Part shown: in pieces, positions 44,313 through 57,321 of the stretch | Layout: each line of letters opens with the position of its first letter | Position numbering within the stretch: the first letter of the stretch is position 1 | NCBI RefSeq assembly: GCF_022376445.1 | Contig: NW_025955096.1 | Location: forward strand, 1 to 64,000 | Length of the DNA stretch: 64,000 bases | Origin: Fomitopsis serialis | Taxonomy: Eukaryota; Basidiomycota; Agaricomycetes; Polyporales; Fomitopsidaceae | Direction of reading: 5' to 3' | Notes under the pieces: generated by a model | What the model was told of the DNA's origin: nothing | Databases searched by the model: none | The model's input: the letters and a program-made list of their open reading frames with translations, nothing else | Made by a program: the position numbers and the translations under genes

Positions 44313-44675
44313 TGTCAGTACGTGAGGGGGTCAGGCTTTGCCTAGGAATAAGGATGACAGGATAGCCTCAGCAATGGACGCATGGGGGCACGCTCAGTGA
44401 GGAGGCTGGACACGAGAAGTGTAACAGCACATCGAAACGGCGAGTTCATTCGTGAGCCGCAATCCTCAGAGTCACAGGTATTCTCGTCACCAGCAGCACG
44501 ATCCTGCATGTGAGACGTTGCTGCGGACAACAGCAGCCCAATGCGATACCTTTGCCTTTTAATTAGACTGCTTCATCACTGGTGCTTCTAGCAGTATACT
44601 TCATAACGAACAGCCAACTAAATATCTAATGCATGGCTGATGGAATAGGCGAAGACCTTGAGCGGGCAGTGTTGC

Positions 44676-47158
44676 TCAAGGCAGCTCGAGCCAAAGCTCT
44701 ACCAGCTTGCTGAAGTTGGGTGTCCCGACGCCCGTGACAGGATCCCAACCGGGCTCAGCGTAGAATCCTTCCGTGTTACATCCCGGGTTGGATCCAGTGG
44801 TGATGTCGTTGAATGCAGCCATAAAGGTTGGAGTGTAGATCTGCCGCAGATTCTCGTTAACCACGGTGCAGCACTGCAAACAGCTGAAGAGACTTACGGT
44901 GGGGTTGATGAACCCGATTGAACTCTTACCAACGGCGAGCCGAGCGTCATTGATCGCAGAGAGGATGGTGGCGGAGACCGGGGAGGAGCAAGAGGTTCCG
45001 TAAACCAGGTAGAATTCACCGTTGATGGCGACGACGTAGTTCGCTCTGCAAACCGAAGCATATGGATCAACACGAGAATCGCATACACCATACTCTTGGT
45101 CACATGCACAGTCCAATGGATGATTTCACTCACCCATTCGCAGCGATGTCAGGGAACCCACGGCTCGTTCCAGAACTATTGTAGAGGGCCGGTGCATACG
45201 GAGGCGGGTAGTTCGTGAGGTATGATTCTACAGCGGTCTTCTGGTACGACGGCATCGCGAAGACATTCGAGAAGCCACCGCCAGAGTAGATGACTTGCTC
45301 GCAAGCGCTCTCGGGCTCGTAGACCTGACAGGGATTAAGCAGACCGCGATTGTGCTGAGAAGTTAGAGTGACTCACCGTCGAGTTCGGATTCACCTGGGT
45401 CGCCCCGACACTGGTGATGTACGGGCATGTTCCAGGGAAAGTCGGGTTGAAGTCTGGTGCGCCTGAGGCTTGTGTTCCGTTGGGGTACAAACATACACCG
45501 TCATTTCCTGCAACGCCGTAGTCGCCCGAGGAGTACAGAACGGTCATACCCATAAGGCCAAGCTTTCCACGAACGTGAGTCACGTAATTTGGTGGCGACG
45601 GCGAAGAACTGACCTTGGCATACTCAGCGCACTGCCTCTCTTCGTAGGCGGGAGTCAAATCGGCCTCGTTGTACGAATACGAGGTCGACATGACATATGC
45701 TGGAGTGACAGTCCCGCATGCCTCAGGACCTGTGCGCGGACTCAGACTCTTTCATAGCTGCCGAACAAAGCGTACTGGCCTTCATAACCGCCATATGGGT
45801 CCGGATAGATCGAATCGTATTCGGGGTTGTCGCCACCTTCGAAGTAGCAGTACGATGCGTCGAGGGCATCGAGCAGGTTTCCGAATGATGCGCCTGCGTG
45901 GAATAGTACGACTCAGCAACAGAACTCGGTCAATCTAGCCACAGACCTTCGACATCGTCTCCTGCTTGGTAGAGCTGGACAGGCTGGGTACGACCCACAA
46001 GTGACATTGCATACTGCAAGTCCAGATTAGATTCGCCGTTGTAGTCAAAGCCAGTTTGATTGGTCTGCACAAAACCTTCGCAGCATCGGCATCAGCTGTT
46101 AGCACATGTCGCGCGTCGCGTAGTACGTACCACCGTCGATGCTGTTGAGAACAGGCCGCTCGCCGACTTGGGTCGGCGAATAGTTGGCAAAGAACATGTC
46201 AAGATCGGTCGCGACATAAGCTTGAGGGGTGTATTCAACTGGTCACATAAGGTTAAGATCGTTTGAAAGATCAAGGATGTAGATTTTACCAATTGCAATC
46301 GAGTTGCGCTCAGGGGCGACAGGAGTGTAGTCGAAGCTGTACAGGACCCGCAAACAATCGGGGACGATCTGCTCGTCGCAATAAGCAAGGTCCGGGTCTG
46401 AAATAGCCTATTATCCTTTTCGTCAACTTCATTCAGTGGTAGCAATTCTATCAATGTCGACGTGCCTGAATAGTGCCAGAAGTCTTGGGGAAGGATACAC
46501 CAAACCCAGGCTGGCCTACCGCATGCGCATTCACGCCCTCGCCCGACGGTGCGTCCCGCTTGTTCAGCTGGATCGGCTTACTCTTCGGTTTGACGTCGAA
46601 GTGCAACGTCGGCGTCACAATCTCGACGTGCCTCGCGATATCCTCCGGAATGTGGTACTTCTCATGACATGCGACGTGCGTGCGCGCTTCGTCGTCCTCG
46701 AACTGGTACACATGGTACTCGGTCTCGAGCAAGCGTTCGGCCTCTTCGACAGTCAAATTCGCCTGAAGCCATGCGCCGCCGGCACTGAGGCTCACGCGGG
46801 CGGGGTCAAGCCCGCCAGCATCAACGAGCCACGCGTTGACGGTGTCGACGGACTCGCGTGAGGGGCGGAACGTTTCCGCGACACGGCCTGGGGTCCAGTG
46901 CTTGCCGTAGTTGGGTGACGACGGGTGGGAGACGTCGAGAAGGAATGCCTCGATGTTCTCGATGTTCGGCTGAGCAAGCCCAATCCGGAAGGGGAGGACG
47001 AGACCGGGGTCTGCACGTCGGACGGCGTTCCATCCTCGTGGGACGTGGCTTCGCGATTCGTGCACAACCGTGCGCGAGTTTGCGGAAGGCGCGCTGGCAA
47101 CGGTAAGCAGGAGGGCGAGGAGGGCAAGGGAGGCGGTTAAGCGAGCTGCGAGCGACAT
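44676..47158 (-). CDS. Secreted serine-carboxyl protease, sedolisin family S53 (protein 2)
   Basis: Starts at 47158 (MSLAARLTASLALLALLLTV, signal peptide). The first exon of about 680 bp carries the propeptide (WNAVRRADPGLVLPFRIGLA, SPNYGKHWTPGRVAETF). About nine short exons follow: PDPDLAYCDEQIVPDCLRVL, FFANYSPTQVGERPVLNSID, the catalytic segment N-G-E-S-N-L-D-L-Q-Y (Glu and Asp in ExxxD spacing), VMSTSYSYNEADLTPAYEER, the oxyanion Asp in LYSSGDYGVAG, ITSVGATQV, YSGGGFSNVF, SRGFPDIAANG, the nucleophile Ser in YGTSCSSPV and GWDPVTGVGTPNF. The stop is at 44676. All catalytic residues are present. It differs strongly from the S53 protein at 14808 and so is not a recent duplicate. An extracellular acid protease. 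Confidence 0.88.
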
Positions 47159-48380
47159 CCTCGATGAGAATGGGTCACCAAGTCGGTAGCCTCGCATGCA
47201 TCGAGTCCAGCAGTCGTGATTATGAAGGGGCGGATGGGTCGTGGGCTGACTGTGCAGCGAGGCTATCCTTGGTTCTGATATTCGGCCTGTGAGTCTCCGA
47301 GGCTTGCCATACGGTGGTGGGATACGGGAATTGCGAGCGTGCAGTTCGTGCTATCGCCGACGCGTCGTATGGACTCTCCTCGAGGGATTGTACGTTGGAC
47401 CTTGACATTATGTCTCCATGGAGTGATGAGCACCGATCAATGACCTTCACAGGTATGAGGTGATGAGGAATGCCACTTCCGGTGCAAAAGGTCATCGAGA
47501 CTTGCGAGCAGAGACCTTACGATTCAGGCACACATTCATGAGCTTACAAGACGTTCGATAGGAGGTTCACGAACTCACTGGGCGGTCAGTGTGTGAACAC
47601 AGAGGCCACAAATATCCCGTTCGTTCCGGGTGCACTTGCTCGGAGCCCGTGTCTATCCATACTAAGGATGAGATTGCTATCCTTGGTATCTGGTCATCTA
47701 CGAAGTATGCATCTTCCCGTCAGATAGTACATAATAGACACGTCGTGATGATCTTCGGGCTTGCATCAGCACAAGATCACTCACTAGCCGGCATTCCCAT
47801 GCATGAGCTTCGAATGGGCAAGTCACGTCCTCAGATGCATCTCGTCTATGTTTGCGCTACTCATCGACTCCTTGTGAGATGCCTCAGACCACGTAGGGCT
47901 CGTCACGTCCGTTGACTCTGGCTCTAGCAGTAGCACTCGGACGCGCTACTACGCGAGACGTTACACGCGTGAGGTCTGCAAGGTCGAAATCATAATCAGC
48001 TGATTGCAGGACGCGCAGGTGGAGATCTTTACCTCTGACAATGATGAGTACAGCGGTACAGACAACTAGTAAGCTGGTCATGACGGCTCGGACACTCCCT
48101 CCTCCGAGTACTGCTGCAATATCTAAGCCAGGTCATATAAGCATATGATGCCTCGGAGGTGCGGTCGACGCTCATTACAACCATTCATGCCGGGCAACGG
48201 CAGTGTAAGTGTCCAGCCGACAATAGAGCCACTGATTACCTAGCACACTGCACCTCCGGAAAGGCTCATCACTCAGCCTGCGAAACCTAATTAGAATTAT
48301 GCACAGACCTGCTGTGTACATGTCGATGTGGCCAATCGTCATAGTCAAGCTCAAATCCTAGGTAACCGCCTCTGCAGCCT
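47159..48380. other. Intergenic, no gene seen
   Basis: Upstream region of the S53 gene and 3' flank of the dynamin-like gene. No open frame with family features. Confidence 0.5.
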
Positions 48381-51125
48381 TCACTTGCGCAATCGCGCCA
48401 GCTCGCTCTTCGCCTTCTTGAGTCGACCAAGTCTGCTCTTCAACTCTGAGCGGTGTGCCGCAGTTTCTCCATCCTCCCGCAGATAAGCAGCGCACACGTT
48501 TTCGACGTCTGGCCCGCTGAGGCCGAGCTCTATCCTGAGGACTGTCTCGAGTGCGTGCCCGCGGTTCAGTCCCAACACCAGCTCATGGTCGATGACGTTC
48601 GGGACGTTGTCGGCGAAACGCTTGTAAGCAACTGGGATTTCCAACGATGTTCACATGAGCAACTCTTCCCACAAGCTGTACAATCCAGATGGGCACTTAC
48701 TTTGAAAGTATGCACGGACACTTGCCATGATATCGAGTGCAATCTCGTAAGGGTCCGTACGAAGCACCTTGACGAGGTTGACAGGCATGATATCCAGGGG
48801 ACCACCGTCTAATGCGCCGAATGCGTCCACGATCGCCTTGATTTTCCCGCTCAAGTCTGATGGATTTCTCTCGTGCCCCTGTAACTTCTGAAGGAGAGGA
48901 ATGTTATGAAACTGCGAACGGTGACTTTTGTACCACGTCAGGAACTTGCTGCGATAGTCGCGGTAGTGGTAGTCATTCAGGATGCGGGGACGCTCTTCGA
49001 GGTCGAGCAGCCACCTGATGCGCTCTTTGGTCCTCTCAGAGCGACGATTCATGTAGTCATCGACCACAGTCCTGGGCAGGTAATATAAGCGACAATACTT
49101 GGGCGCACAGACACGCAAAGCTTACGATATCTGGAAATCCAGTTGAGGATACATCTCACATTGAGCGTGTACAGCTTCTGTGATCCTGTCTCTGAGGATG
49201 CCCTCGATGTGATCAAAGAGCTGCATCGCAGGCGCTTTCCAGCGAGCAACCGCAGCTCGGATGAACAACTCGGTCGCGATGAAAGGAATATTGTCAGGCA
49301 GTTCACGTGTGACAGCCCTGGTCAACGCTTCAGTCAAAAGGATCGGTCACGCCGAGACAACATCACTTACGAGAGAGCGGCTTCTTTGACTTGGTCGATA
49401 TAGATGGCGTTGTTATCATCTTCTGGGAGACTTGGTTCCTCCTCGTTCTCCAGGAACTGAGGCGGAGTAAGCGTGGAGAAGAATGACACGCCATCTGATT
49501 TCTCGTAAGGCCTGAAATCCGGTGCTGTTTCCCGTATTGTGCGCAGGAATTTCTCCTTCTCAGGCCGGATGGTCTGCTGCAATCCGTCCGGGCTAGGCGT
49601 GCCTTCGACGTACTGAGTCAAAGTGCTGCAGAGTTCGCTGACCAGGCGGAACACTTCACCGACGGGATCTGTCGGCTCGAGTGGCAGTTCATCGATCTGG
49701 GTTTCGGCCGTCCTAAGCTTCTCTTGAATCGTCATTTGTATTTCGGGGAGCCTTGGGTTACGGTGTTTGCCCGATGTCAGTCGCAGTGCCGACAGGAGTA
49801 TAATCGTACCTTTTTGCGATGAGACGAGACAAGATATTGCTGCACTGTTCCATCAAGTTGGACGTTCCCAAACATTGCTTGAACCGAGGCGGCAGCGTGT
49901 CCCAAGGCTTCGTGGTCGCGAAGAACTGCTTCTCTTGTTGTGCTGCCTGCTTATGCGTAATGCCTTTCTTCAGCTCGACGTTGTCCGGTTGCTTCACGCT
50001 GAACCATCCATTGGCCAGAGACAGGCTCGGGTGCTCATTCTTCAATAACCCGACCCACCAGTCCTCGTCGCCCCTCGCAACACGGTCAGGCTTAGTGAGG
50101 ACGCCTGGCACAGAGTCAGACAATGAATATGATCGTGAGGGTTGAATGACGATCATACCGATTGTACGCTCGCCAGCACGATCAAAGCTGCGTGCCAGCT
50201 GATAGGCACCTTGGTTCTCGAATTCCGCTGTTGTGATCATTGAGCAACAACGCTGTACATCATTATCTGAGTCTACTTACTCTCGCATGACACAGTCACC
50301 AACATGATGCAATCTTCCCTCTCGGCATACTCGGTGATAAGACACTTGACTAGGTCTATGTCGGCAAGCGTACTGCTACTGCCTGCGCTAGCGATTAAAC
50401 CTGTCAAACGGTTCATGAGAACCAATAGTACTATCAAGTAAAATGCCGATGCGCTTTTACTTACCAGGCAGGTCAACGAAGGATATGTCAACGACGTCCG
50501 GGCCGCTGATCTCCAAGGACACGCAGTTCCGCGAAAATGTGGTTTCGGGCGCGGTGTCTTCGCCTCCACCGAGGAAGAAGCTACTCTGTGTGCTCGGGTT
50601 CAGGATCGCACGCTGCGCGCGTTTGATCCTCTCGGCGACCTCCGCTGGGTCGGTGATCGGGTTTCCGAAGGGGATGTTGCGAGGGTCGGCATTCCCGTGT
50701 CGGTCCGTCAACAGGCGCAGACTGACAATGCACCTCCAAGGCTCGGATGACCGCGAGAGACGGCACTCCGTCGGGCACCTGTGTCGTTGCTGGTCAGATA
50801 GTGCGACAGACTCGGTGGGACACACAAACCTCGTGCAAGTTCCGCTTGCCCTCGGAAGGGAGATCTTACAGACGCTTTCGAGCAGGGACGACTTCCCTGT
50901 GCTTTGCGAGCCGATCACGATGATCCTGGGTATCTCAATGTCCATGGAGACGCTACGCATCGTGTCATGAGCGACGAACATTCACAAAGGGGATGCAACA
51001 GCCGAAACTCACCCCGTCCCGTGCAGGCTATTGGCAATATCCAGCAGGTTACGTCGAGTGGCAGAGTAAGCACTGGCCTCGCCAAGATCGGCGGCCTTGG
51101 CATAGTCGCGAGTGTTGTCGAGCAT
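48381..51125 (-). CDS. Dynamin-like / Mx-type GTPase 1
   Basis: The start is placed at 51125 (MLDNTRDYAK); an in-frame ATG at 51269 is the alternative. G1 is GSQSTGKSS in the second exon, followed by [11 protein letters not shown]3 is DLPG after SFVD. G4 is TKPD in VLTKPDRVARGDED. The middle part contains [40 protein letters not shown], and [15 protein letters not shown]. The stalk continues through RAVTRELPDNIPF. The GED-like end carries LLDLEERPRILNDYHYRDYR, IMASVRAYFQ and AYKRFADNVPNVIDHELVL. No PH domain or membrane segment was seen. The domain order fits Mx/DRP-type GTPases that assemble on membranes. About eleven exons, all joining in frame. Paralogous to the gene at 54469 and divergent from it. 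Confidence 0.85.
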
Positions 51126-51269
51126 GGTGTCGTTCAAGGACTCCGCAGAATGGTGGCGTATGAGGCTTGGGACTGCACGTCGAGAGGCTCCGAGGGCTTT
51201 AAGAGCTGTAGAGGACAGCAGCCGCAAGGCGGTGGATAATCGAGTCGAGAACGCTTCTCCGATGTACAT

Positions 51270-52623
51270 TCAACGAATGCGCGAAGCGCTCCACGACGTG
51301 TGGGCAGAGGGCGAAGAACCGCTGTGTTGAACCAAGGCCAGTGCAGCGTATGTACTTCTTGAGCGACCCTTCGTTCGCTTGGAGTAGTGCTGCATCAAAC
51401 CACATCGCTGCGTTCAAGCTGCGTAACTCTGTCTTATAACTTTACGGAAAGCAAGCAGGGCCCATGCTTCACTCGAGCAGTATGCAGTGTTGACATTGAA
51501 CATGTAGTGGTAGGAAGGCCGCGGCTTCGACGCTGAGACTCGACAGGTCAGCTACGCGTTCAAGCAATCTAATTGGCTGGAATACGCTTACGTTGGACAG
51601 CGTCGCGCAACCGGTGCGCCACAGCAGCTGCATTAGAACACAACGATACTAGGACTGGCCTCTATCCACGCAGGAAGCCGACAGAACACAATAACAAGCA
51701 ACATGCGTTTCACAGCATCCTAGCTCATACAAACCACCCTCGAGGCAACTGTCACCGGCCGGACCCTCAAGTCAAAGACGGATATTATACTCTGGGAACG
51801 AAGACGACGGTCGACATCGTCATCTGGGCTCGGCGAGTGGACCAAATGAGCAGGATTGCATCTGAACCGCAATCACCTACGAGGGACCATACCGGCGTGC
51901 TAAGACGCAGCACAAAGATCGCGGTGCAATGGAGCCCACTCCATGCCATATAGGTATGTTGCACATCGGAAACTACAGTTGAACCGTAGATTCGGAGCGG
52001 TATGGCAGTGGTACGGCCGTGAACTTTGTCACTGCATTAGATGATGCATGCTTTCCTCGGGTCTGCATCTTGAAGAACTGCAGTGCAACGCATCCCAATC
52101 TATCAGACAGTCGCGTGAGAGCTGAAGCGCTGATCATCGACGAGCGTACAGCGCGCACTGACCGACATGCGCTATCCACGAGTACTTTTGATCGGAACTT
52201 GCGAAGGGTCTCAGCACATCTGTCTGCTGCACCAGAGATAGCAGAAAGAAGAGCACGTACAGAGTTTTATCGAACCCTCAGACCTGCTGTGCACCGGAAT
52301 CATCAGCAACTGCCCCGGCCTGGACAGAGAAGCTGCGGAAGCCTGTCCCAAGACTGCCCATCGTTGACTGATCCAGGGTGGAAGCGCGCAGGGAGAGTCT
52401 TCTAGGGCGGACGCGCACAAGGCCGGGCAAAAGAGCCACAGCAGAAAGCAATACATGATCGCATAGGTGATACAACCCGCAAAACATTCCAAAGGAAGCA
52501 GCAAGGGAAGAGCAATGGAAAGCATAGAACAAAGGTAGCAAGTAACTGAGCGCGCAGCGATCAACAAATCTTTCACCGCCAGATGATGAACAGTTAGTCG
52601 GTGAACGGGAGATGGTCACGGAA
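51270..52623. other. Intergenic, no gene seen
   Basis: 5' flank of GTPase 1 and 3' flank of the membrane protein gene. Open frames are motif-free. Confidence 0.45.
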
Positions 52624-53251
52624 TCACGGCACAACGATGGAATCGCGGTGTGCATGTGAATATGCAGGTGGGGGGTTGCCCTCGATGTCGACGTCCATGT
52701 CGCGGTCGCGCTCCATGTACCCGCGCGTCGTGAGCTCGCCCGGGAGGAGCTTCCCTTTCTTGTCCGAGCCCATGTGCATCGTCGACGCAAAGCTCAGAGT
52801 CGAGCGGCCAGACAGAGAGTTCCGCGGCTGCACGTAGCCTGTCAGGTCGAATGTGGAGAGGTCGTTCGGAGACATGTCTGTGAACTCCCAACCGCCGTCT
52901 TCGCGCTGGTGCGCGATACGCATGTTCGCGCCAGGCTCGTGCACTGCGGGTCGTGATGAGCAGGCGGTTACATGACGCTCTTTGCAGATGCTAGAAACAC
53001 GCACTGAAACGGACCGTCTCTCCTCCTGGTGACCCGAATGGAGTTACATGGCATGCGGGATGACTGGGGTCGAGCAGTGTGCTCCGCTTAGTTGGTTTGG
53101 CCGGTTGGCTCGCTGCGACATGAACGTGGCGTCTGCGGAGATACCAGAAGAGAAAGCCAACGATCCCAAGGATGACCACGAGAGAGACGGAGACGCCTGC
53201 AGCAATAGCACTGTCGGAAGTCATCTGGGTCGGACTCAGCTCAATGCGCAT
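52624..53251 (-). CDS. Single-pass membrane protein with Pro-rich cytoplasmic tail (5' end unresolved)
   Basis: Exon 53251-53005 starts in MRIELSPTQMTSDSAIAAG, then one transmembrane helix (VSVSLVVILGIVGFLFWYL) followed by RRRH, which suggests a cytoplasmic C-terminal side. It splices (donor at 53004) to 52943-52624: EPGANMRIAHQREDGGWEF, MSPNDLSTFDLTGYV, a disordered acidic tail and GNPPPAYSHAHRDSIVVP. PPAY is a WW-domain or Nedd4-type ligase binding motif. Agaricomycetes have many such proteins with a secreted N-terminal half. Here an upstream exon reading NTYIHFINTIFSPTFANHC (about 53345-53285) may belong but joins only through a very short intron, so the 5' part is left open. Confidence 0.55.
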
Positions 53252-54468
53252 GCTGCCTCTCCCAGGGAGCAGTAGTTGAAATGCTTACAGCAGTGGTTAG
53301 CGAAGGTCGGAGAAAAGATGGTGTTGATGAAGTGAATGTACGTGTTGTCGTAGAGGCCCTAGGATGGCTGTTTCCCTCTCGGTAAGTATTGGGAGCAACA
53401 GGTGCAACGTCGGCTCAGTTACCGTACCTTCTCTGTTCTTGCTGCGCTTGTCGTTCTAGTGAGGTTCGTGCGTATGAATATGAAGCAGCTACTCAGGGCA
53501 TAGGGAGGGATGCCGGTCGCGTTGCTACAGGCAGAGGAAAGGCAGCACAGGCAGTGACAGCCATCGACGCGCCGCGACCGATTGAACCTTGCTCGGCGCA
53601 CGATCACGTGGTCACGAACTCTGAAGCCCAGATTGTAGTCCGTCGATTTCATCTCGTTCTTGTCCACGAGCACTTGTTTTATTCCCTCCTATCATGCACT
53701 ACGGTTTAGACAGCGCTGTGCTGCATGTCGGATCGCTGGCCCAAGCTCACATATGCGTGCTACGCATTCAATACTTAGAGCAGCTGGCGATGGGAACCGC
53801 ATCGAGGCTACACCAAGTTGCAGCAAGTAGAACATGCGCACAGTGTCGGTGTGACAAGAATGTCACTCCCTGCTACTCGGTATGTCGATCTTTTGGGGCT
53901 ATATCCAGAGAAAACACGAAGGGGACGAACTACGCAACACGAGGGTTAGTACCTCCTCCGTTCTATTGCGGATCCCACCATCTCTCAGCGCTGTGTGCGG
54001 CTTCTGAAGCTTCCATCATGTCGCCGCCTGCGGTGCATGCAAACTTTCTCCAAGATAACAAGCTCTGTTCAAGCTCTGTTTACCTCATTTTCTCTCACTC
54101 AGGCTGATGATCAGTTTGCGGCGGAAATGCAGCGCCATGGTCGTCACGAATTGCGTGCGATATGGTCGTTCCATTTCAACAGCTGATACAGTAAAGGAGA
54201 TATGTGAACCTTTTCCAGTCAACGCGAAGACCGCATAACGTACTGCATAGTTCCTTGGCTCCTTGTTCTATCTTCTCATCATTTCTTGTGGCTTGTGCGA
54301 CTGACATAATGGCCTTCGCCGCGCGATGTGCACGCACAATGCGTGTGTGATTAAGAAAACAAGGTTGCCTCGTTGCACAGGAGAACAACAAGTGCCCCTG
54401 GTTAAAAGCCTCCTTCTTGCTTGTCGTTCCACACGCTTTCCTCTCATCAAACTGGACAGCGACTTACA
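53252..54468. other. Intergenic with possible 5' exons of the membrane protein
   Basis: Apart from the uncertain exon near 53285-53345 no gene is supported. The right side is the promoter region of GTPase 2. Confidence 0.45.
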
Positions 54469-57321
54469 ATGCTTCCCACAACTTCAGCTACAGCCACGTC
54501 GCCCTCGACCGGGTCTGACGAGACCATCGACAGCTCTGGGCTCAAGTCCATAGCTGGCGCAATCGGCCTGTCAGACCCGCGATTCTCGACAGCGCGACGA
54601 AAGCTGCTCGATCTCATTAACAGACTGCATAACACGGGGTACGCACTCATCTTGTATTTCTCGGATAACTCTCACGATGCATCGATGACAGGGTCCAGCG
54701 AGACGTAGACTTACCGGTCATCGCTGTTATCGGTAACCAGAGCGCCGGAAAGTCTTCACTCATAGAATCCATTTCCGGCATCACACTGCCAAGAGCCAGT
54801 GGCACTTGCACAAGGTAAGCTCAGTCTCTGGTGTTGTCTCCTCCGCTGAGAACAGTGCTCTAGGTGCCCAACGGAGTGTCGATTGACATGGTCGACACAG
54901 CCGTGGCAGTGTATAGTCTCCCTTAGATTCATCACTGACGAACGCGGCCAGGCACTCGGCCACGCTCGTAACGAGTCTTTCGGCGAAGTAATCTTCGAGA
55001 AGGCCAAAGTCGAAGAGAGAATCAGGCGGGCGCAGCGTGCCGCCTTGAACCCAAGCACCAGGCCCATTCAATTTCTGCAGGGAGCTGACGCGGACCCAGC
55101 ACACCCCGAGCTGTCCTTCACGACCAATTGTGTCTGCCTGCAGATCCGTGGTAGCGATGTTGCCGATCTGTCCTTCTGCGATCTTCCCGGTATGTTTGCC
55201 GCGATGCTGTATAGGAGCACAGTTTACTGAAGACATGGGACAGGTCTGATCAGTAGCGTGGGCAAGGGCGGGAAGGAGTCAGACATCGGGCTCATCACTA
55301 GCCTTGTAACATCCTATATCTCGAAGCCCAGTTGTATCATCCTCCTCACGGTAGCTTGCGAAAGTACGTCATGCCCTGCATCTCTCGTGCAGCAACTGTT
55401 ATTGATGGGTGTACCGAACATCTGCCAGCCGACTTCGAGAACCAAGGCGCCCACCACATTGCTAAGCAGCACGACCCCGAAGGAAAGCGTACGATAGGTG
55501 TGTAGCTTTCCTTTCATGACGTCGTATGAGAGTTTGAACATGCGTCCTAGGTGTGTTGACCAAGCCAGACCGTATCCCCCGGGTGAGGAAGCCCGCTGGA
55601 CTCGCTTCATCAAGAATGAGTGCGAGCCGCTCGAGAACGGCTGGTTCAGCGTGAAGCAGCCTGACTCGAAGGCTCTCGCCTCGGGCATCACCTGGGAAGA
55701 CGCACGCCAGATGGAGCGCGAGTACTTCGCGTCCGCATCCGTCTGGTCCGAGCTCGAGCCCGAATTCCAGCGCTACCTCGGCACGACCAACCTCACGGAA
55801 CGACTCAGCCAGATCCTGTCTGAGCTGATCGCCAAACGGTATGTACCCCCTGCTTCTACCTAGGCACAAAGCAGTATGCTCACTACTGCGTACCCGCTTG
55901 AAGGCTGCCAGAGCTGCAAGATGAGCTGCAGAGTCTCCTCCACAAGACCGAGGAAGCCCTGCGCCAGCTTCCGAAGCCGCCGTCGAACGATGCCTTCGCC
56001 GAAATTCTCCATATCCTTTCGGACTTTGCTCGAGATATGTCCAAGCATTTGGAGGGAACACCCGAAGGGCATGGGTTATTGCAGACCCTGAGGCCCATAC
56101 AGGAACGGTTCAAGAAGGCGATCAGAGAAACAGCTCCCGATTTCCGACCTTCCCCGCGCCCTGCGAGGGCGTCAGCTGCCTCGAGGAGTGACGATATCGT
56201 CTATGATAGTGACGAAGAGCCGTCTGAAGCCCGATTCCAACAGCCCGAATTCTTGCGCGCTGAGGAGCCCGACGCGTGGAAAGTGAAGAACGACGACCGT
56301 GCCGTGTATGTGGATGAGGTGATGGCCCGAGCGCGAGAGTACGTTGTCCATCTGTGGTTTATTACTCAATACTAAAATGGCTGCAGGGCTACGACGCGCG
56401 AGTTGCCCGACTACTATCCGTTCGTCGTTATACAGCAATATATCAACGCAGTTACGTTGAAGTGGGACATCCCGACGAAGAACCTCTTCGACTCAGTGCA
56501 GAATATCTTGACGACCTACGTCAAGCAAATCATCAATCAGCACTTCTCAAAGTTCACGCAGGGTGGGCTACACCAGCATGTCATGTATGACGAGCATTCT
56601 TTCTTTGCTGCCAAATGCTGAAAGCATGGATCTTCCAGAGCCGTCGTCAACGAACATATCAAGGAACGCTGCGCAGAGACGATCAAGAAAGTCCTTTGGC
56701 TGCTTGAGTTGGAGCAGCAGCCATGCACGCTTAATGGTCACTACTATTCTGACTACAGAGACAAGTTTGTGTCGCACTATCGCGCACACCGATCCAGTAG
56801 CGGCTCTGGAAGCCTACTGACGAAGCTAGGGGAGTATCCTGGCACCAACTCTGCAAATCGTCAAACGGAATTCCAGAAGAATACAGCGCAAGTGCTGTCC
56901 GGCCTGAGCGCGATCGGGATCTCTGGGGTGAAAGCGACGGATCTTCCCAAGCTGCTTCCCTCAGACCCATACGAGCCCGCGTTGAACATCATGGCGTGCG
57001 TCCGAGCGTACTTCCAAGGTGCGTTGATCGCAAATGCCCACTCTCGTTGCTGACTAACAGTGCACTACAGTGGCTTACAAGCGATACGTGGACTACGTCC
57101 CTATGGCTGTCGATCGCGAGCTCATCCTTGGACTTGACATGGACGGTGCACTGGAAAGTGTCCTGCTCAAGGGCCTGGGCATCACTGGGCCGGATGGTCC
57201 GCGGCGCTGCAAAGAGTTCTTGCAGGAGCCTCCGAACGTTGTCACTCGTCGTCAGGAGCTGCAGAAGAGATGGGAGCGCTTGGATACGGCGAAGAAAGAG
57301 CTCATGGACATCTGGTTGTAG
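54469..57321 (+). CDS. Dynamin-like / Mx-type GTPase 2
   Basis: Starts at 54469 ([16 protein letters not shown]). Exons join in frame. G1 GNQSAGKSS with [10 protein letters not shown]; the segment [21 protein letters not shown]3 DLPG after [29 protein letters not shown]; then [21 protein letters not shown]4 TKPD in [15 protein letters not shown]. Stalk: [84 protein letters not shown]. The GED-like end is [50 protein letters not shown], stop 57319-57321. Complete and apparently functional. Shares the whole architecture with GTPase 1 at moderate identity, so the pair is old. A role in membrane fission or antiviral defence is possible by family only. Confidence 0.87.

Larger units (their letters stand above)
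39690..44400. repeat. Right arm of the large inverted repeat
   Basis: Reverse-complement counterpart of 25960-32470. It is about 1.8 kb shorter through deletions, including within the GDPD relic and in the 41.3-42.2 kb stretch. Order of landmarks is mirrored: inner block, gene copy A, gene copy B, GDPD 3' end. Confidence 0.85.

Noticed and set aside
14808..47158. The two S53 genes as a third pair of the inverted repeat
   Set aside because: Orientation fits, but the proteins are too different, exon layout differs, and flanking sequence is not mirrored.
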